Source: a virus. From it: 34,676 nucleotides of DNA. Shown here one piece after another: positions 21,657-28,173 of the stretch. Position numbers and translations under genes: made by a program. Below the pieces are notes generated by a model, which had not been told where the DNA came from, ran no database searches, and was given only the letters and a program-made list of their open reading frames with translations. Where the stretch lies: positions 1-34,676 of IMG/VR virus record IMGVR_UViG_3300015360_000016. The stretch is one strand, 5' to 3'. How positions within the stretch are numbered: the first letter of the stretch is position 1; every line of letters starts with the position of its first letter.

Positions 21657-22256
21657 TTACGGCCCGCAATTAATGATATTCCCTAAAATGTCCTTCACCA
21701 GCACGCCCTGGCAATCCGGCGGCGCGCTCACCAGGGTGTAAATGGCCGGCCACCACACATAGGTAAACCCGCCGCGGCACTCCCCGCCTTCGGGCGGCAC
21801 GCCGCAATCGTCGTCGAAATTCTGACTGAACCCGCCGCCACACGCCGGATCGTCCTGCACGCCGCTGGACGCGCCGCCCGCGCCGGCGTCGCTGCAACAC
21901 GCGTCGTAATCCTCGCGTTCGATACAGAAGGGCAACGGCCCGCCTCCGGGAATGCTGCCATCCCCCGGCGTCAATCTCACCAGCCCGTTGCTGGTCCAAT
22001 CCACCAGCATTAACTTCCCGCTGCGCGTATGCCACACCGCGCACGATCCCACCGTGGTCTCGCGCGGCGCGTCGACACCCGGCCCCGACACCTGCGTGCG
22101 GCAAATCCCCGGCCCGCGCCGCAAGCGGTTCTCCAGATACGACATATCGGCATGTATCAGCAGCCGCGCCTGGTCCGGCGCCAGCGCGTGTGGGCTGATC
22201 GACCGATTCAGCCCGCGCGAGGGGAAAAAGTCCAGTGTCTGCAACACTTCCGGCAT
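21657..22256 (-). CDS. Cysteine-rich virion-associated protein
   Basis: A 199-residue protein from ATG 22256. The N-terminal half is globular (Q-T-L-D-F-F-P-S-R-G-L-N-R-S-I-S). The C-terminal half is Gly-rich and has about nine cysteines, including D-A-C-C-S-D, A-C-G-G-G-F, D-C-G-V-P and E-C-R-G-G, an unusual density for a phage protein and possibly disulfide-stabilised once outside the cell. It lies in the tail gene cluster, so a tail or surface role is likely, but no family is recognised. Its only ribosome-like sequence (AGGA, about 11 nt upstream) is provided by the heptamer island at 22265-22299. Confidence 0.6.
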   Translation of the reverse strand: MPEVLQTLDFFPSRGLNRSISPHALAPDQARLLIHADMSYLENRLRRGPGICRTQVSGPGVDAPRETTVGSCAVWHTRSGKLMLVDWTSNGLVRLTPGDGSIPGGGPLPFCIEREDYDACCSDAGAGGASSGVQDDPACGGGFSQNFDDDCGVPPEGGECRGGFTYVWWPAIYTLVSAPPDCQGVLVKDILGNIINCGP

Positions 22257-22264
22257 TTACGTGG

Positions 22265-22299
22265 GGTTCCTGGTCTCGGGTTTCTGGTTCCTAGTTCTT
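22265..22299. repeat. Heptamer repeat island (5 x 7 bp)
   Basis: GGTTCCT, GGTCTCG, GGTTTCT, GGTTCCT, AGTTCTT on the + strand. It straddles the stop codon of the 57-aa gene (22291-22293) and fills the spacer to the next start. Confidence 0.85.
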
Positions 22300-22464
22300 C
22301 GCGGCCGCGTCCCGTTCGGCTTTCAATTCCGCCTTGGTCTTCTTGAGCTCCGTTCCCGTCTCCACCGGCTTGCCTTCGCCACGCGCATAAACGATCTGTT
22401 CCAGGTCCTTCACGCGTGCCTTCAGCCCTGCTATCTCCGTATCCCGTTCTACATTCGTAGCCAT
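22291..22464 (-). CDS. 57-aa coiled-coil protein
   Basis: Translation from ATG 22464 gives 57 residues: an acidic start, then a heptad-like helix (T-E-I-A-G-L-K-A-R-V-K-D-L-E-Q-I-V-Y) and a Lys/Ala/Glu-rich C-terminus (E-L-K-K-T-K-A-E-L-K-A-E). AGGGGAAC lies about 4 nt upstream. It lies between the adaptor and the Cys-rich protein, fully contained in a gap and with the right strand. It may be a small structural or chaperone coiled coil; family unknown. Confidence 0.6.
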   Translation of the reverse strand: MATNVERDTEIAGLKARVKDLEQIVYARGEGKPVETGTELKKTKAELKAERDAAAKN

Positions 22465-22501
22465 CGTTGTTCCCCTTTGCCGTTAACCAGAAACCAGCCG
22501 T

Positions 22502-23431
22502 TCAGCTATCCCCGTACCCTGAAATTCCCGACGCCAGCCGGGTTCTTAAAGAGTCCCCAGCGTCCTCCGGGTCCACGTAGCAGTCACGCTGCGTGTCTTC
22601 GTCCAGCGCTCTAAACGCCGGCAAAATCTTTCTCGCCTCGGCCTCGGCGTGCTGCGCCATCGCCATCCAGTGCACGCTTTTGTTCTCTTTCTCAATCCCG
22701 GCCAGAATGAACTGCTGCAGCACGTAATACGCCGCCTCAATGTTCGGCAGATTGAACAGGTCCGCGGACGCGGACACTTTATCTGGCCACACATAATGAG
22801 CCAGGTCGATCACGTACTGCACGCTCGGGTCCGGGTACACCCAGATATGCGGCGCCGGCGTCAATCCCGCGCCCGTCACCGGCCGCCACTCGATCGCGTA
22901 GTAACGCGGCACGCTTACGCTTTTTTCCTGCCGCCTCATGCGCCACAGTTCCCGCACGTCCGGCAGCGGCCGCAATTCGTAAAGCCCGTCCCCGCCGCTG
23001 GGCTTGGCGAACGATCGAAACCGCGTTGGCATTGCCACGCGCGGCTGCGTCATCTGGTACGTGGCCGCCGCCGCCGTCGTGCCGCGGTAGGCTTCCATCG
23101 TGATCACGGTGGTGCTGGCGCGCGTTAAAATCTCATAGGAGAGGCTTTCACCATTGACGCGAATCTGTTTTTCGATATCCGGCCCGAGAAAATTCGTTCC
23201 CGTCCCTATCACGTTGGTCTGCCCCGCCGTGACCTCTAGCGTCCCCGTCGCCTGCATCGCTTCAAACACCAGCCGCGCAAACCGTTTGTCAAAATCCCAC
23301 TGCCCCGCCGCCGACAGGGCCGATCGCGCCGCATTGATGATGCGGTTGGCCTTGCGCAGCCCGCTTAGACTGGTGTCCTCCCAGTTGTTGTCCTTGCAGA
23401 ATTCCAGCGCGTCGCCGTAATTGAAAGCCAT
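22502..23431 (-). CDS. Head-to-tail adaptor-like protein
   Basis: A 309-residue protein starting at ATG 23431 (a GTG at 23434 is also open). The N-terminal 70 residues are helical (Y-G-D-A-L-E-F-C-K-D-N, then a helix with W-D-F-D-K-R-F-A-R-L-V-F-E-A). A beta-barrel-like insertion with T-V-I-T-M-E-A-Y-R-G-T-T follows, then P-H-I-W-V-Y-P-D-P and a C-terminal helical segment. Helical bundle plus beta insertion, size and place upstream of the nozzle gene match podoviral adaptor/tubular-A proteins (T7 gp11 type), which join portal and nozzle. Assignment is structural inference. Confidence 0.6.
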   Translation of the reverse strand: MAFNYGDALEFCKDNNWEDTSLSGLRKANRIINAARSALSAAGQWDFDKRFARLVFEAMQATGTLEVTAGQTNVIGTGTNFLGPDIEKQIRVNGESLSYEILTRASTTVITMEAYRGTTAAAATYQMTQPRVAMPTRFRSFAKPSGGDGLYELRPLPDVRELWRMRRQEKSVSVPRYYAIEWRPVTGAGLTPAPHIWVYPDPSVQYVIDLAHYVWPDKVSASADLFNLPNIEAAYYVLQQFILAGIEKENKSVHWMAMAQHAEAEARKILPAFRALDEDTQRDCYVDPEDAGDSLRTRLASGISGYGDS

Positions 23432-23473
23432 CACTCCCCCTGCTTCGCCGTTGCCCTTCTCCCTCCCCTGTCG

Positions 23474-23788
23474 TTAACGGGGCGGGGCCGGGGGTGGGGT
23501 CTCAAACTTCACCCCCGCCGCTTTCAGCCGTTCAATCACTTCCTCGCCGGTCTTCGGTATGTAAATCATCGTGCCCGGATTCAGCAGCGCCGGGCCCGCC
23601 ACTAATTCACCATCTTTGTTCGGGAGCAACACGGCCGCCACTGCCGCCGGCTGCACGATAAACCCCACTGCGCCCGGGGGAGTCATGTTGTGTTTCACCC
23701 GTGCCTTGCTGCACACGCAGCCCGCCATCAGTGGCGCCAGCAGACACACCAGCAGACACACCAGGCAACATCGCATTCGCTGCTTCAT
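23474..23788 (-). CDS. Predicted lipoprotein (possible outer-membrane spanin)
   Basis: A 104-residue protein from ATG 23788. The signal segment C-C-L-V-C-L-L-V-C-L-L-A-P-L is followed by the lipobox L-M-A-G-C (Cys24), then a short soluble domain with V-G-F-I-V-Q-P-A-A-V-A-A-V-L-L and a Pro-rich C-terminus (P-P-P-A-P-P-R). Overlapping out of frame with the gene at 23607-23936, and following a holin-like and a coiled-coil membrane protein, it could be the outer-membrane spanin partner. The final residues derive from a GC-rich repeated motif near the stop. Confidence 0.65.
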   Translation of the reverse strand: MKQRMRCCLVCLLVCLLAPLMAGCVCSKARVKHNMTPPGAVGFIVQPAAVAAVLLPNKDGELVAGPALLNPGTMIYIPKTGEEVIERLKAAGVKFETPPPAPPR

Positions 23789-23936
23789 TCGCTTTTCCCA
23801 CCTCTCCGGTATTGCCTTTTTGCAGTTCCGAAAGAATCAACGGTATCACCACCGGCGCCGCGATCTTCGCCGCCTCGCCGATCATCGCCCCCAGAAAACG
23901 GCCCGCCAGGACCGCCGCCGTATCCAGCCCGATCAC
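23607..23936 (-). CDS. Hypothetical membrane-associated protein overlapping the lipoprotein gene
   Basis: A 109-residue frame from GTG 23936, whose start overlaps the upstream TGA by 2 bases. The N-terminal 40 residues are hydrophobic and helical (A-A-V-L-A-G-R-F-L-G-A-M-I-G, P-V-V-I-P-L-I-L-S-E-L). The second half lies over the lipoprotein gene in another frame and is Gly/Ala-rich with little structure. It may be a holin-type or lysis-accessory membrane protein; the C-terminal half could be a by-product of the overlap. Confidence 0.5.
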   Translation of the reverse strand: MIGLDTAAVLAGRFLGAMIGEAAKIAAPVVIPLILSELQKGNTGEVGKANEAANAMLPGVSAGVSAGATDGGLRVQQGTGETQHDSPGRSGVYRAAGGSGGRVAPEQRW

Positions 23937-24133
23937 TTAATGCCAGCCTGTTCGCTCGTCACGTCATGGTCGCGAGCGAATAGACCCACCATCCCGGCGA
24001 TGGCAATCGGGAAAAACTCACCAAATCTCGGAACGGTCGCCGGGTCCGCATCCAACCACGGAACGGCGATCAGCGCAATGGCCGCCGAAACGATTGCCAG
24101 CACGCCAGCCAGTGTCGATTTCCACGATTTCAT
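23933..24133 (-). CDS. Holin-like two-helix membrane protein
   Basis: A 66-residue protein with GGGGGA ahead of ATG 24133. Two hydrophobic segments are visible: L-A-G-V-L-A-I-V-S-A-A-I-A-L-I-A-V-P and, after a polar loop with D-A-D-P, F-F-P-I-A-I-A-G-M-V-G-L-F-A. The C-terminus is charged (R-D-H-D-V-T-S-E-Q). Size and topology fit class II holins, which permeabilise the inner membrane at the end of infection. Neighbouring membrane, protease and lipoprotein genes support a lysis cassette. Sequence alone cannot prove holin function. Confidence 0.6.
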   Translation of the reverse strand: MKSWKSTLAGVLAIVSAAIALIAVPWLDADPATVPRFGEFFPIAIAGMVGLFARDHDVTSEQAGIK

Positions 24134-24156
24134 CGAGAATCCCCCTTCGAATTAGG

Positions 24157-24477
24157 TTAGTTTTTCGACGCGCCGACCTTTTCGGCGACTCGATCCAATG
24201 TTTTTTCAAGCCGCTCCAGCGTCTGCCGCATCCCACTGGCTTCCACTTCCAATTTCGTTATCCGTTCGCCGCGCGCACCCTGCACGACCTCAACGCTGTT
24301 CGACCGCTTTTCCAAAGCAACGTTGGCCAGAAGAAGCGCGATCACTTGAGATTTCAACCCCTGAGTCTCAACCTTGTTGTTGACCGTCTCATTCAGCCCG
24401 TACGACGCCAGAGTTAGCGTGACGATCTGCACGAACGCCACCAGCCCGCCCAGCACCATTTTTAAGCCGTCGCTCAT
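24157..24477 (-). CDS. Membrane-anchored coiled-coil protein (possible inner-membrane spanin)
   Basis: A 106-residue protein from ATG 24477 with GGGGGG at 9 nt. One transmembrane helix near residues 8-27 (V-L-G-G-L-V-A-F-V-Q-I-V-T-L-T-L-A-S-Y), a polar linker, and a C-terminal coiled coil (G-M-R-Q-T-L-E-R-L-E-K-T-L-D-R-V-A-E-K). An N-terminal anchor plus coiled coil is the plan of Rz-type inner-membrane spanins, which span the periplasm and contact a lipoprotein; the lipoprotein at 23474 would be the partner. A holin-anchored or structural role is an alternative. Confidence 0.6.
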   Translation of the reverse strand: MSDGLKMVLGGLVAFVQIVTLTLASYGLNETVNNKVETQGLKSQVIALLLANVALEKRSNSVEVVQGARGERITKLEVEASGMRQTLERLEKTLDRVAEKVGASKN

Positions 24478-24480
24478 GCG

Positions 24481-24999
24481 TCATTTCCCCCCAATAAACG
24501 CCATCACCACAACGGCCGGCACAAAGATCACGCGAAGCGGTTCGCTGTTCTTCACATAGTCGGTGCATATCCCATGAAACGCACCGTTCACGATCAATGG
24601 AGACCCCGACGCGCCATGGTCAAAGCCCGGAATTTCCGCGCTGACCATTCCCGACACTTTCAATCTCAAACACTGCACGGGCAACCCGCGCACACTGCCG
24701 TAGCAACCGTCTTTTCGTGCGCCGCCGTGCCGCACGGGCCTTTCCGGCTTCAGTAGCGCCAAGTCCGCGTCCACGTCGCTTTTTTGCACGCGGCATTGCA
24801 CCCAGCCCTCCGCCGTCTCGATCGACACGCGCCCACTCTCAACATTGTGCGCCGCCGTCACAATCGCCCCGTCCAGCACCGTCGCTGTGCCGTGGTTCGT
24901 GGTCGTAATCCCGCCGTCCACCCACACACACTTCAGCCGCACCGCATCGGCGGCCATGCAGGGCAGGCTGAGGAAGACAGTCAGAATTAACATCCGCAT
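24481..24999 (-). CDS. Secreted trypsin-like serine protease
   Basis: A 172-residue protein from ATG 24999 (GGGG about 8 nt upstream; ATG 25011 is also in frame). A signal peptide (M-L-I-L-T-V-F-L-S-L-P-C-M-A-A-D-A) is followed by a chymotrypsin-fold domain with all catalytic residues: His51 in V-T-A-A-H-N, Asp79 in D-A-D-L-A-L-L-K, and Ser131 in H-G-A-S-G-S-P-L. Cysteines at 69, 99 and 110 could form disulfides, fitting a periplasmic enzyme. It opens the lysis-like cassette, so degradation of envelope proteins during exit is plausible. Virion maturation is unlikely for a secreted protein. A host-interaction role cannot be excluded. Confidence 0.8.
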   Translation of the reverse strand: MRMLILTVFLSLPCMAADAVRLKCVWVDGGITTTNHGTATVLDGAIVTAAHNVESGRVSIETAEGWVQCRVQKSDVDADLALLKPERPVRHGGARKDGCYGSVRGLPVQCLRLKVSGMVSAEIPGFDHGASGSPLIVNGAFHGICTDYVKNSEPLRVIFVPAVVVMAFIGGK

Positions 25000-25042
25000 C
25001 GAACACCCCATTTAACTAAACAACGGCATTCTTATGGCATTC

Positions 25043-26179
25043 TTATGGTTCCGTCGCCATCACCTGCACTGCGCCCGTCGAAAAAATGACACAGAGCTGC
25101 GTCTTGCCGGCGCCGTTGTCTCGACAAAAAAATATCGCTTTATTCGCGGCCGGCGCGGGCGGCGCCGTGCGTTCGGTGAAATACATTCCGAAAAAACTAC
25201 GGCTGCCGTCACCCAGCAGCATCGCGTTGTCAGTGACGGGAAATAGACCTTCGCCGTCGACCGAGATGCCGAGCCGCGCCGCGTTGTTGGTTCGGAAAAA
25301 TATGCCGCTATTGGTCGTAGGTCCGACATAGACGTTATCCCCGCTCGCGGGCGAAATTTTAAAGTTGCAATCACCGTTCGTCCATGTCGCCGTGCCGTTG
25401 CTGTTAATATCCCCGGCTCCATTGAGCGTGAAGTTCGTCGATGCGACAGAACCATACGCCTCCGCCAGATTATCCACCTGCAGAGCCACTGCGGTCGCCG
25501 CCGTGCCATACGTTCGTGCGTAGAACGAATAGTTTGGAGAAGCACAACGCGCCACAATAGCGCCATAGCTGTCGATGGACCACGCGCTGGCAACCGCCGG
25601 ATTGCCTGTTAAAAAACTCAAATCGGAGGTTGCGGCGTCGGCTGGGTGGGCCCGCATAAACTTAACGTCGGGGCGAATATCCAGGTAGTACAGAGCCGTC
25701 GTGTCCGTATTCGTAATCGCCGCGCCGAGAGAGCCGTCTAGCACGTTGTCGGTAAACGTCGTATAATAATCACCGCCGATATTTTGCAAACTATAGTACG
25801 TCGCCGTGTCGGCGGCCTTCGTTCGACACAGCACGCGCCCGCCGGCCCCTTTGCGGGGCAGGGGGATTGTTACCGCCACCTGCTTGTTCGTTACCGTAAT
25901 TTCGCCGTAGGGCGAAAGCGTTGTTTTGCCGTCTCCCACCGGGTCGATCTCGTAATACGCATACCGCACAGTTCCGGTTACGTTGCCGGCCGCACCCGAT
26001 ACCAACGTCGGCGTTCCTGTCGGCGCGCCCATGGCTGCGCCGTTGCCTAATTGAGCACGGCCAGTGACCACTAGCGTGTTCACCGTCAGCGACAGAAACA
26101 CCGCCGCCAGGCCCGTAGCGCCAGCCAGCCACGCCAGAACTGTCCCCTTGCCAATCGATGAACTAGGTCCCACCGGCAT
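25043..26179 (-). CDS. Tail fibre/spike-like protein with N-terminal hydrophobic segment
   Basis: A 378-residue protein from ATG 26179 (AAAGGG at 6 nt). An N-terminal hydrophobic stretch (V-L-A-W-L-A-G-A-T-G-L-A-A-V-F-L-S-L-T-V) precedes a beta-rich, Gly/Thr/Asn-rich body with many short strands (for example Y-G-T-A-A-T-A-V-A-L-Q-V). The C-terminus has A-P-P-A-P-A-A-N-K-A-I-F-F-C-R-D-N-G, then G-K-T-Q-L-C-V-I-F and G-A-V-Q-V, a pattern I know from C-termini of phage fibre and receptor-binding proteins. A hydrophobic N-terminus is unusual for a fibre and may mark membrane insertion or a virion-docking helix. Confidence 0.6.
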   Translation of the reverse strand: MPVGPSSSIGKGTVLAWLAGATGLAAVFLSLTVNTLVVTGRAQLGNGAAMGAPTGTPTLVSGAAGNVTGTVRYAYYEIDPVGDGKTTLSPYGEITVTNKQVAVTIPLPRKGAGGRVLCRTKAADTATYYSLQNIGGDYYTTFTDNVLDGSLGAAITNTDTTALYYLDIRPDVKFMRAHPADAATSDLSFLTGNPAVASAWSIDSYGAIVARCASPNYSFYARTYGTAATAVALQVDNLAEAYGSVASTNFTLNGAGDINSNGTATWTNGDCNFKISPASGDNVYVGPTTNSGIFFRTNNAARLGISVDGEGLFPVTDNAMLLGDGSRSFFGMYFTERTAPPAPAANKAIFFCRDNGAGKTQLCVIFSTGAVQVMATEP

Positions 26180-26212
26180 AATCATCCCTTTCCATTTTCT
26201 TCTGTCGTTGGT

Positions 26213-26599
26213 TTACTTGTACCTTGCTTCATTCGGCCGGAACTGCAGCACCACCCGCCCGGCGTTCGCCAGGAAACACACCGCGTTACTGTTGGCGCCG
26301 CTCTTGATCTGCAGCACCTCATCAGAGCCCGATTGAATCATCAGGCTTTCCCGCTCCGCCGCGTTGCTCGCCGCATAACTGGCCGTCGGCAGCACAATCC
26401 CATGCCGGAAAAACACGTCTTCTGCGGCGGCCACTTCCGAATCGTTGAAGCTCACGTGCCTCACGCTCCAGAAGCGCTTATCAAACACCACCAGCACGCC
26501 GTTCGTTGCGTCAATCGGCAACTTGAACCCCTTCACTGGCACCGCCGTGGAACTCCCCACGCCCGTCGTCCCCGTCACATGAAAATTCACGGTTGCCAT
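26213..26599 (-). CDS. Small structural protein, hypothetical
   Basis: A 128-residue protein from ATG 26599 with AGGAG upstream. Mostly beta (M-A-T-V-N-F-H-V-T-G-T, V-L-V-V-F-D-K-R-F-W-S-V-R-H-V, V-L-Q-F-R-P-N-E-A). Located between two structural genes in the late operon, so probably a head or fibre-associated protein. No catalytic motif or known family is recognised. Confidence 0.6.
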   Translation of the reverse strand: MATVNFHVTGTTGVGSSTAVPVKGFKLPIDATNGVLVVFDKRFWSVRHVSFNDSEVAAAEDVFFRHGIVLPTASYAASNAAERESLMIQSGSDEVLQIKSGANSNAVCFLANAGRVVLQFRPNEARYK

Positions 26600-26636
26600 T
26601 AGGCTCTTTGCTCCTATTCGTTGCTGTTGCTGTTCT

Positions 26637-26661
26637 CCCCCTTCCATCGCAGGGAAGGGGG
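26637..26661. promoter_or_regulatory. GC-rich hairpin downstream of the 237-aa gene
   Basis: CCCCCTTCC (26637-26645) pairs with GGAAGGGGG (26653-26661). It is followed by CCGGGGGGTTAGGTTTA next to the stop codon, a layout shared with 28133-28176. No T-run on the transcribed side, so intrinsic termination is doubtful; attenuation or mRNA 3'-end protection is possible. Confidence 0.7.
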
Positions 26662-26675
26662 CCGGGGGGTTAGGT

Positions 26676-27389
26676 TTACTTCGGCTTCAATACAATCGTC
26701 ACCACGCCGCCGGCCAGAGCGGTCAAGGTGCCGATGAAGTTCAGCCCGATCTTGTTGCCGTCGGCCAGGTCCAGGTCCGCCGCGGTCACCGAAAGCCCCG
26801 GCGTCACCGTGGTGTTGGCCGTCGATTTCAAATTCATCGCCGCCGCCTGCAGTTCCGTCACGGTGGCACTGGCCGCCGCTCCGGGCGCCGATGTGTCCGT
26901 CACCTTGCGCACGTCCAGCGTCACCGCGCCGCCATCGCTGCCGGCCACGGCATGAATCTCTTCGATCATTTCGATCGTGTACGCGCGGTCGGCAACGAAC
27001 GCCCAGCCGTCCACGCTGCTGGCGTTAATCGGAATCACAATCACCACGCGGTCCAGCTGAGCCGCCGCGGTCGACCGCCCCAGAAGCACCGCCGCCCATA
27101 CCGTGGCATTGCAGGCAAACAGCCCGCTCTGTCCGGGCCGCAACACCGCCAACGTCGTGCCCGCCGGGTTCTTCACCGTCAAATTAAATGCGGATGCCTC
27201 CGCGGTCACAATGACGAACGGCAGACCCTTGCTGTTGGCCAGCGCCGGCAAAGTCACATCGCGCGCCGCCGTCGGCGTTAAGATCTGGTGCCGCGCGCTC
27301 CGGGTCGTCAGCGTCACGTTCGCGGTGGCCGCAGCCACGTTAACGCCGCCGCCCACCTGCCCATCGCGGGTCCGGCTAAAATTCTTCAT
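26676..27389 (-). CDS. Structural protein, two-part beta-rich (head fibre or decoration-like)
   Basis: A 237-residue protein from ATG 27389 (GGAGG at 8 nt). The N-terminal 100 residues are strand-rich (A-T-A-N-V-T-L-T-T, L-P-F-V-I-V-T-A-E-A, T-L-A-V-L-R-P-G-Q-S-G-L-F). The second half has an A-Y-T-I-E-M-I-E-E-I-H-A-V segment and a V-T-L-D-V-R-K-V-T-D-T-S-A-P core, a pattern I have seen in phage virion-surface proteins. It follows the capsid and decoration-like genes. The exact role (head fibre or vertex protein) is unresolved. Confidence 0.6.
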   Translation of the reverse strand: MKNFSRTRDGQVGGGVNVAAATANVTLTTRSARHQILTPTAARDVTLPALANSKGLPFVIVTAEASAFNLTVKNPAGTTLAVLRPGQSGLFACNATVWAAVLLGRSTAAAQLDRVVIVIPINASSVDGWAFVADRAYTIEMIEEIHAVAGSDGGAVTLDVRKVTDTSAPGAAASATVTELQAAAMNLKSTANTTVTPGLSVTAADLDLADGNKIGLNFIGTLTALAGGVVTIVLKPK

Positions 27390-27440
27390 GGCTCATGCCT
27401 CCGTTGTGAGTTGTTTTTTTTTACCGAGCTCCGGGCTGTT

Positions 27441-27461
27441 AACCCGGAACCCGTAACCGTC
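27441..27461. repeat. Heptamer repeat island (3 units)
   Basis: AACCCGG, AACCCGT, AACCGTC in the gap between two structural genes, next to the 15-bp tandem duplication at 27459-27488. Confidence 0.55.
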
Positions 27462-27488
27462 GCTTTTCATTTAGTCGCTTTTCATTTA
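27459..27488. repeat. 15-bp tandem duplication spanning a stop codon
   Basis: GTCGCTTTTCATTTA occurs twice in tandem. On the coding strand it doubles the TAAATG stop/start junction at the end of the decoration-like gene. Confidence 0.9.
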
Positions 27489-28070
27489 GTCGTTCGCGCA
27501 ATACTGGCCCCAGCCGTTGCGGATGATGGTCATGATCACCGCTTCGTCCGCGACGCCAGCGCTAACCGCCACGGCAATGGCAAATACGCCCGCCGCACTC
27601 CCCAGAGCCGCTTCCACGGCCGTCTTGTCCGCCGCATCGGAGCCGGTCAAATCCACCGTGTCGATCACTCCGCCCACGCGACCGCCGCCGGTGGCGTCAT
27701 CCATCACCACGCCCTTGCTCGCCTGTATTGCGGTGGCCGTGTCGCCGAAAATTCCGTCCGCCGAGTAACCCAGAATCTGCACATAGCCCCACAGATTCTG
27801 TGTCAGCGAATCCGCACCCAGTGCGCGCTGTCCGCCAAAGTTCTGGCCCGCCAGAACCGCATTCGGCTGGATTTCGTTCGCCGCATAACTGGTGATCTTC
27901 GACACCATGCCGGCCGTTATGGCCGTCGCGCTGGTGTTCTTCACCAGCTTCCACAGCTTCACGCCCTGAGCCGTGATTTCCTTGTGAATGCGACCCTTGC
28001 CCATCGTGTCCGCTTCCGTGGCGGTAAATGTGCCGGTCTTCCAGTTCGCTCCCAACTGAACAGTGCTCAT
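27486..28070 (-). CDS. Capsid decoration-like protein
   Basis: A 194-residue protein from ATG 28070 (AAGGA at suitable distance; ATG 28076 is also in frame). Small, beta-rich and Ala/Gly-rich with V-K-L-W-K-L-V-K-N-T-S-A-T-A-I-T-A-G and L-T-Q-N-L-W-G-Y-V-Q-I-L-G-Y-S-A. The segment order resembles head-stabilisation proteins coded beside the major capsid gene in many tailed phages. It directly follows the capsid gene and its hairpin. Function is inferred from position. Confidence 0.6.
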   Translation of the reverse strand: MSTVQLGANWKTGTFTATEADTMGKGRIHKEITAQGVKLWKLVKNTSATAITAGMVSKITSYAANEIQPNAVLAGQNFGGQRALGADSLTQNLWGYVQILGYSADGIFGDTATAIQASKGVVMDDATGGGRVGGVIDTVDLTGSDAADKTAVEAALGSAAGVFAIAVAVSAGVADEAVIMTIIRNGWGQYCAND

Positions 28071-28132
28071 TCTCATGTTCCTTTATGAATGAATTTGTTT
28101 GTGCGCCGGGCCCATTGCCCGCCGTTTGTGTT

Positions 28133-28160
28133 GCCCCTCCCGCTTTTCACGGGAAGGGGC
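28133..28160. promoter_or_regulatory. GC-rich hairpin downstream of the capsid gene
   Basis: GCCCCT (28133-28138) and CCCG (28139-28142) pair with CGGG and AGGGGC (28150-28160) apart from one bulged A. The flanking CGGGGGTTTAGGTTTA matches the element at 26637-26678. It lies 13 nt past the capsid stop and could limit transcription beyond the capsid or protect its mRNA. Confidence 0.7.
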
Positions 28161-28173
28161 CGGGGGTTTAGGT

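Noticed and set aside
27393-27470. 25-aa mini-gene in the gap between structural genes
   Set aside because: Starts with a second copy of the duplicated TAAATG junction, has no clear ribosome site and is built from repeat-island and poly-A sequence.
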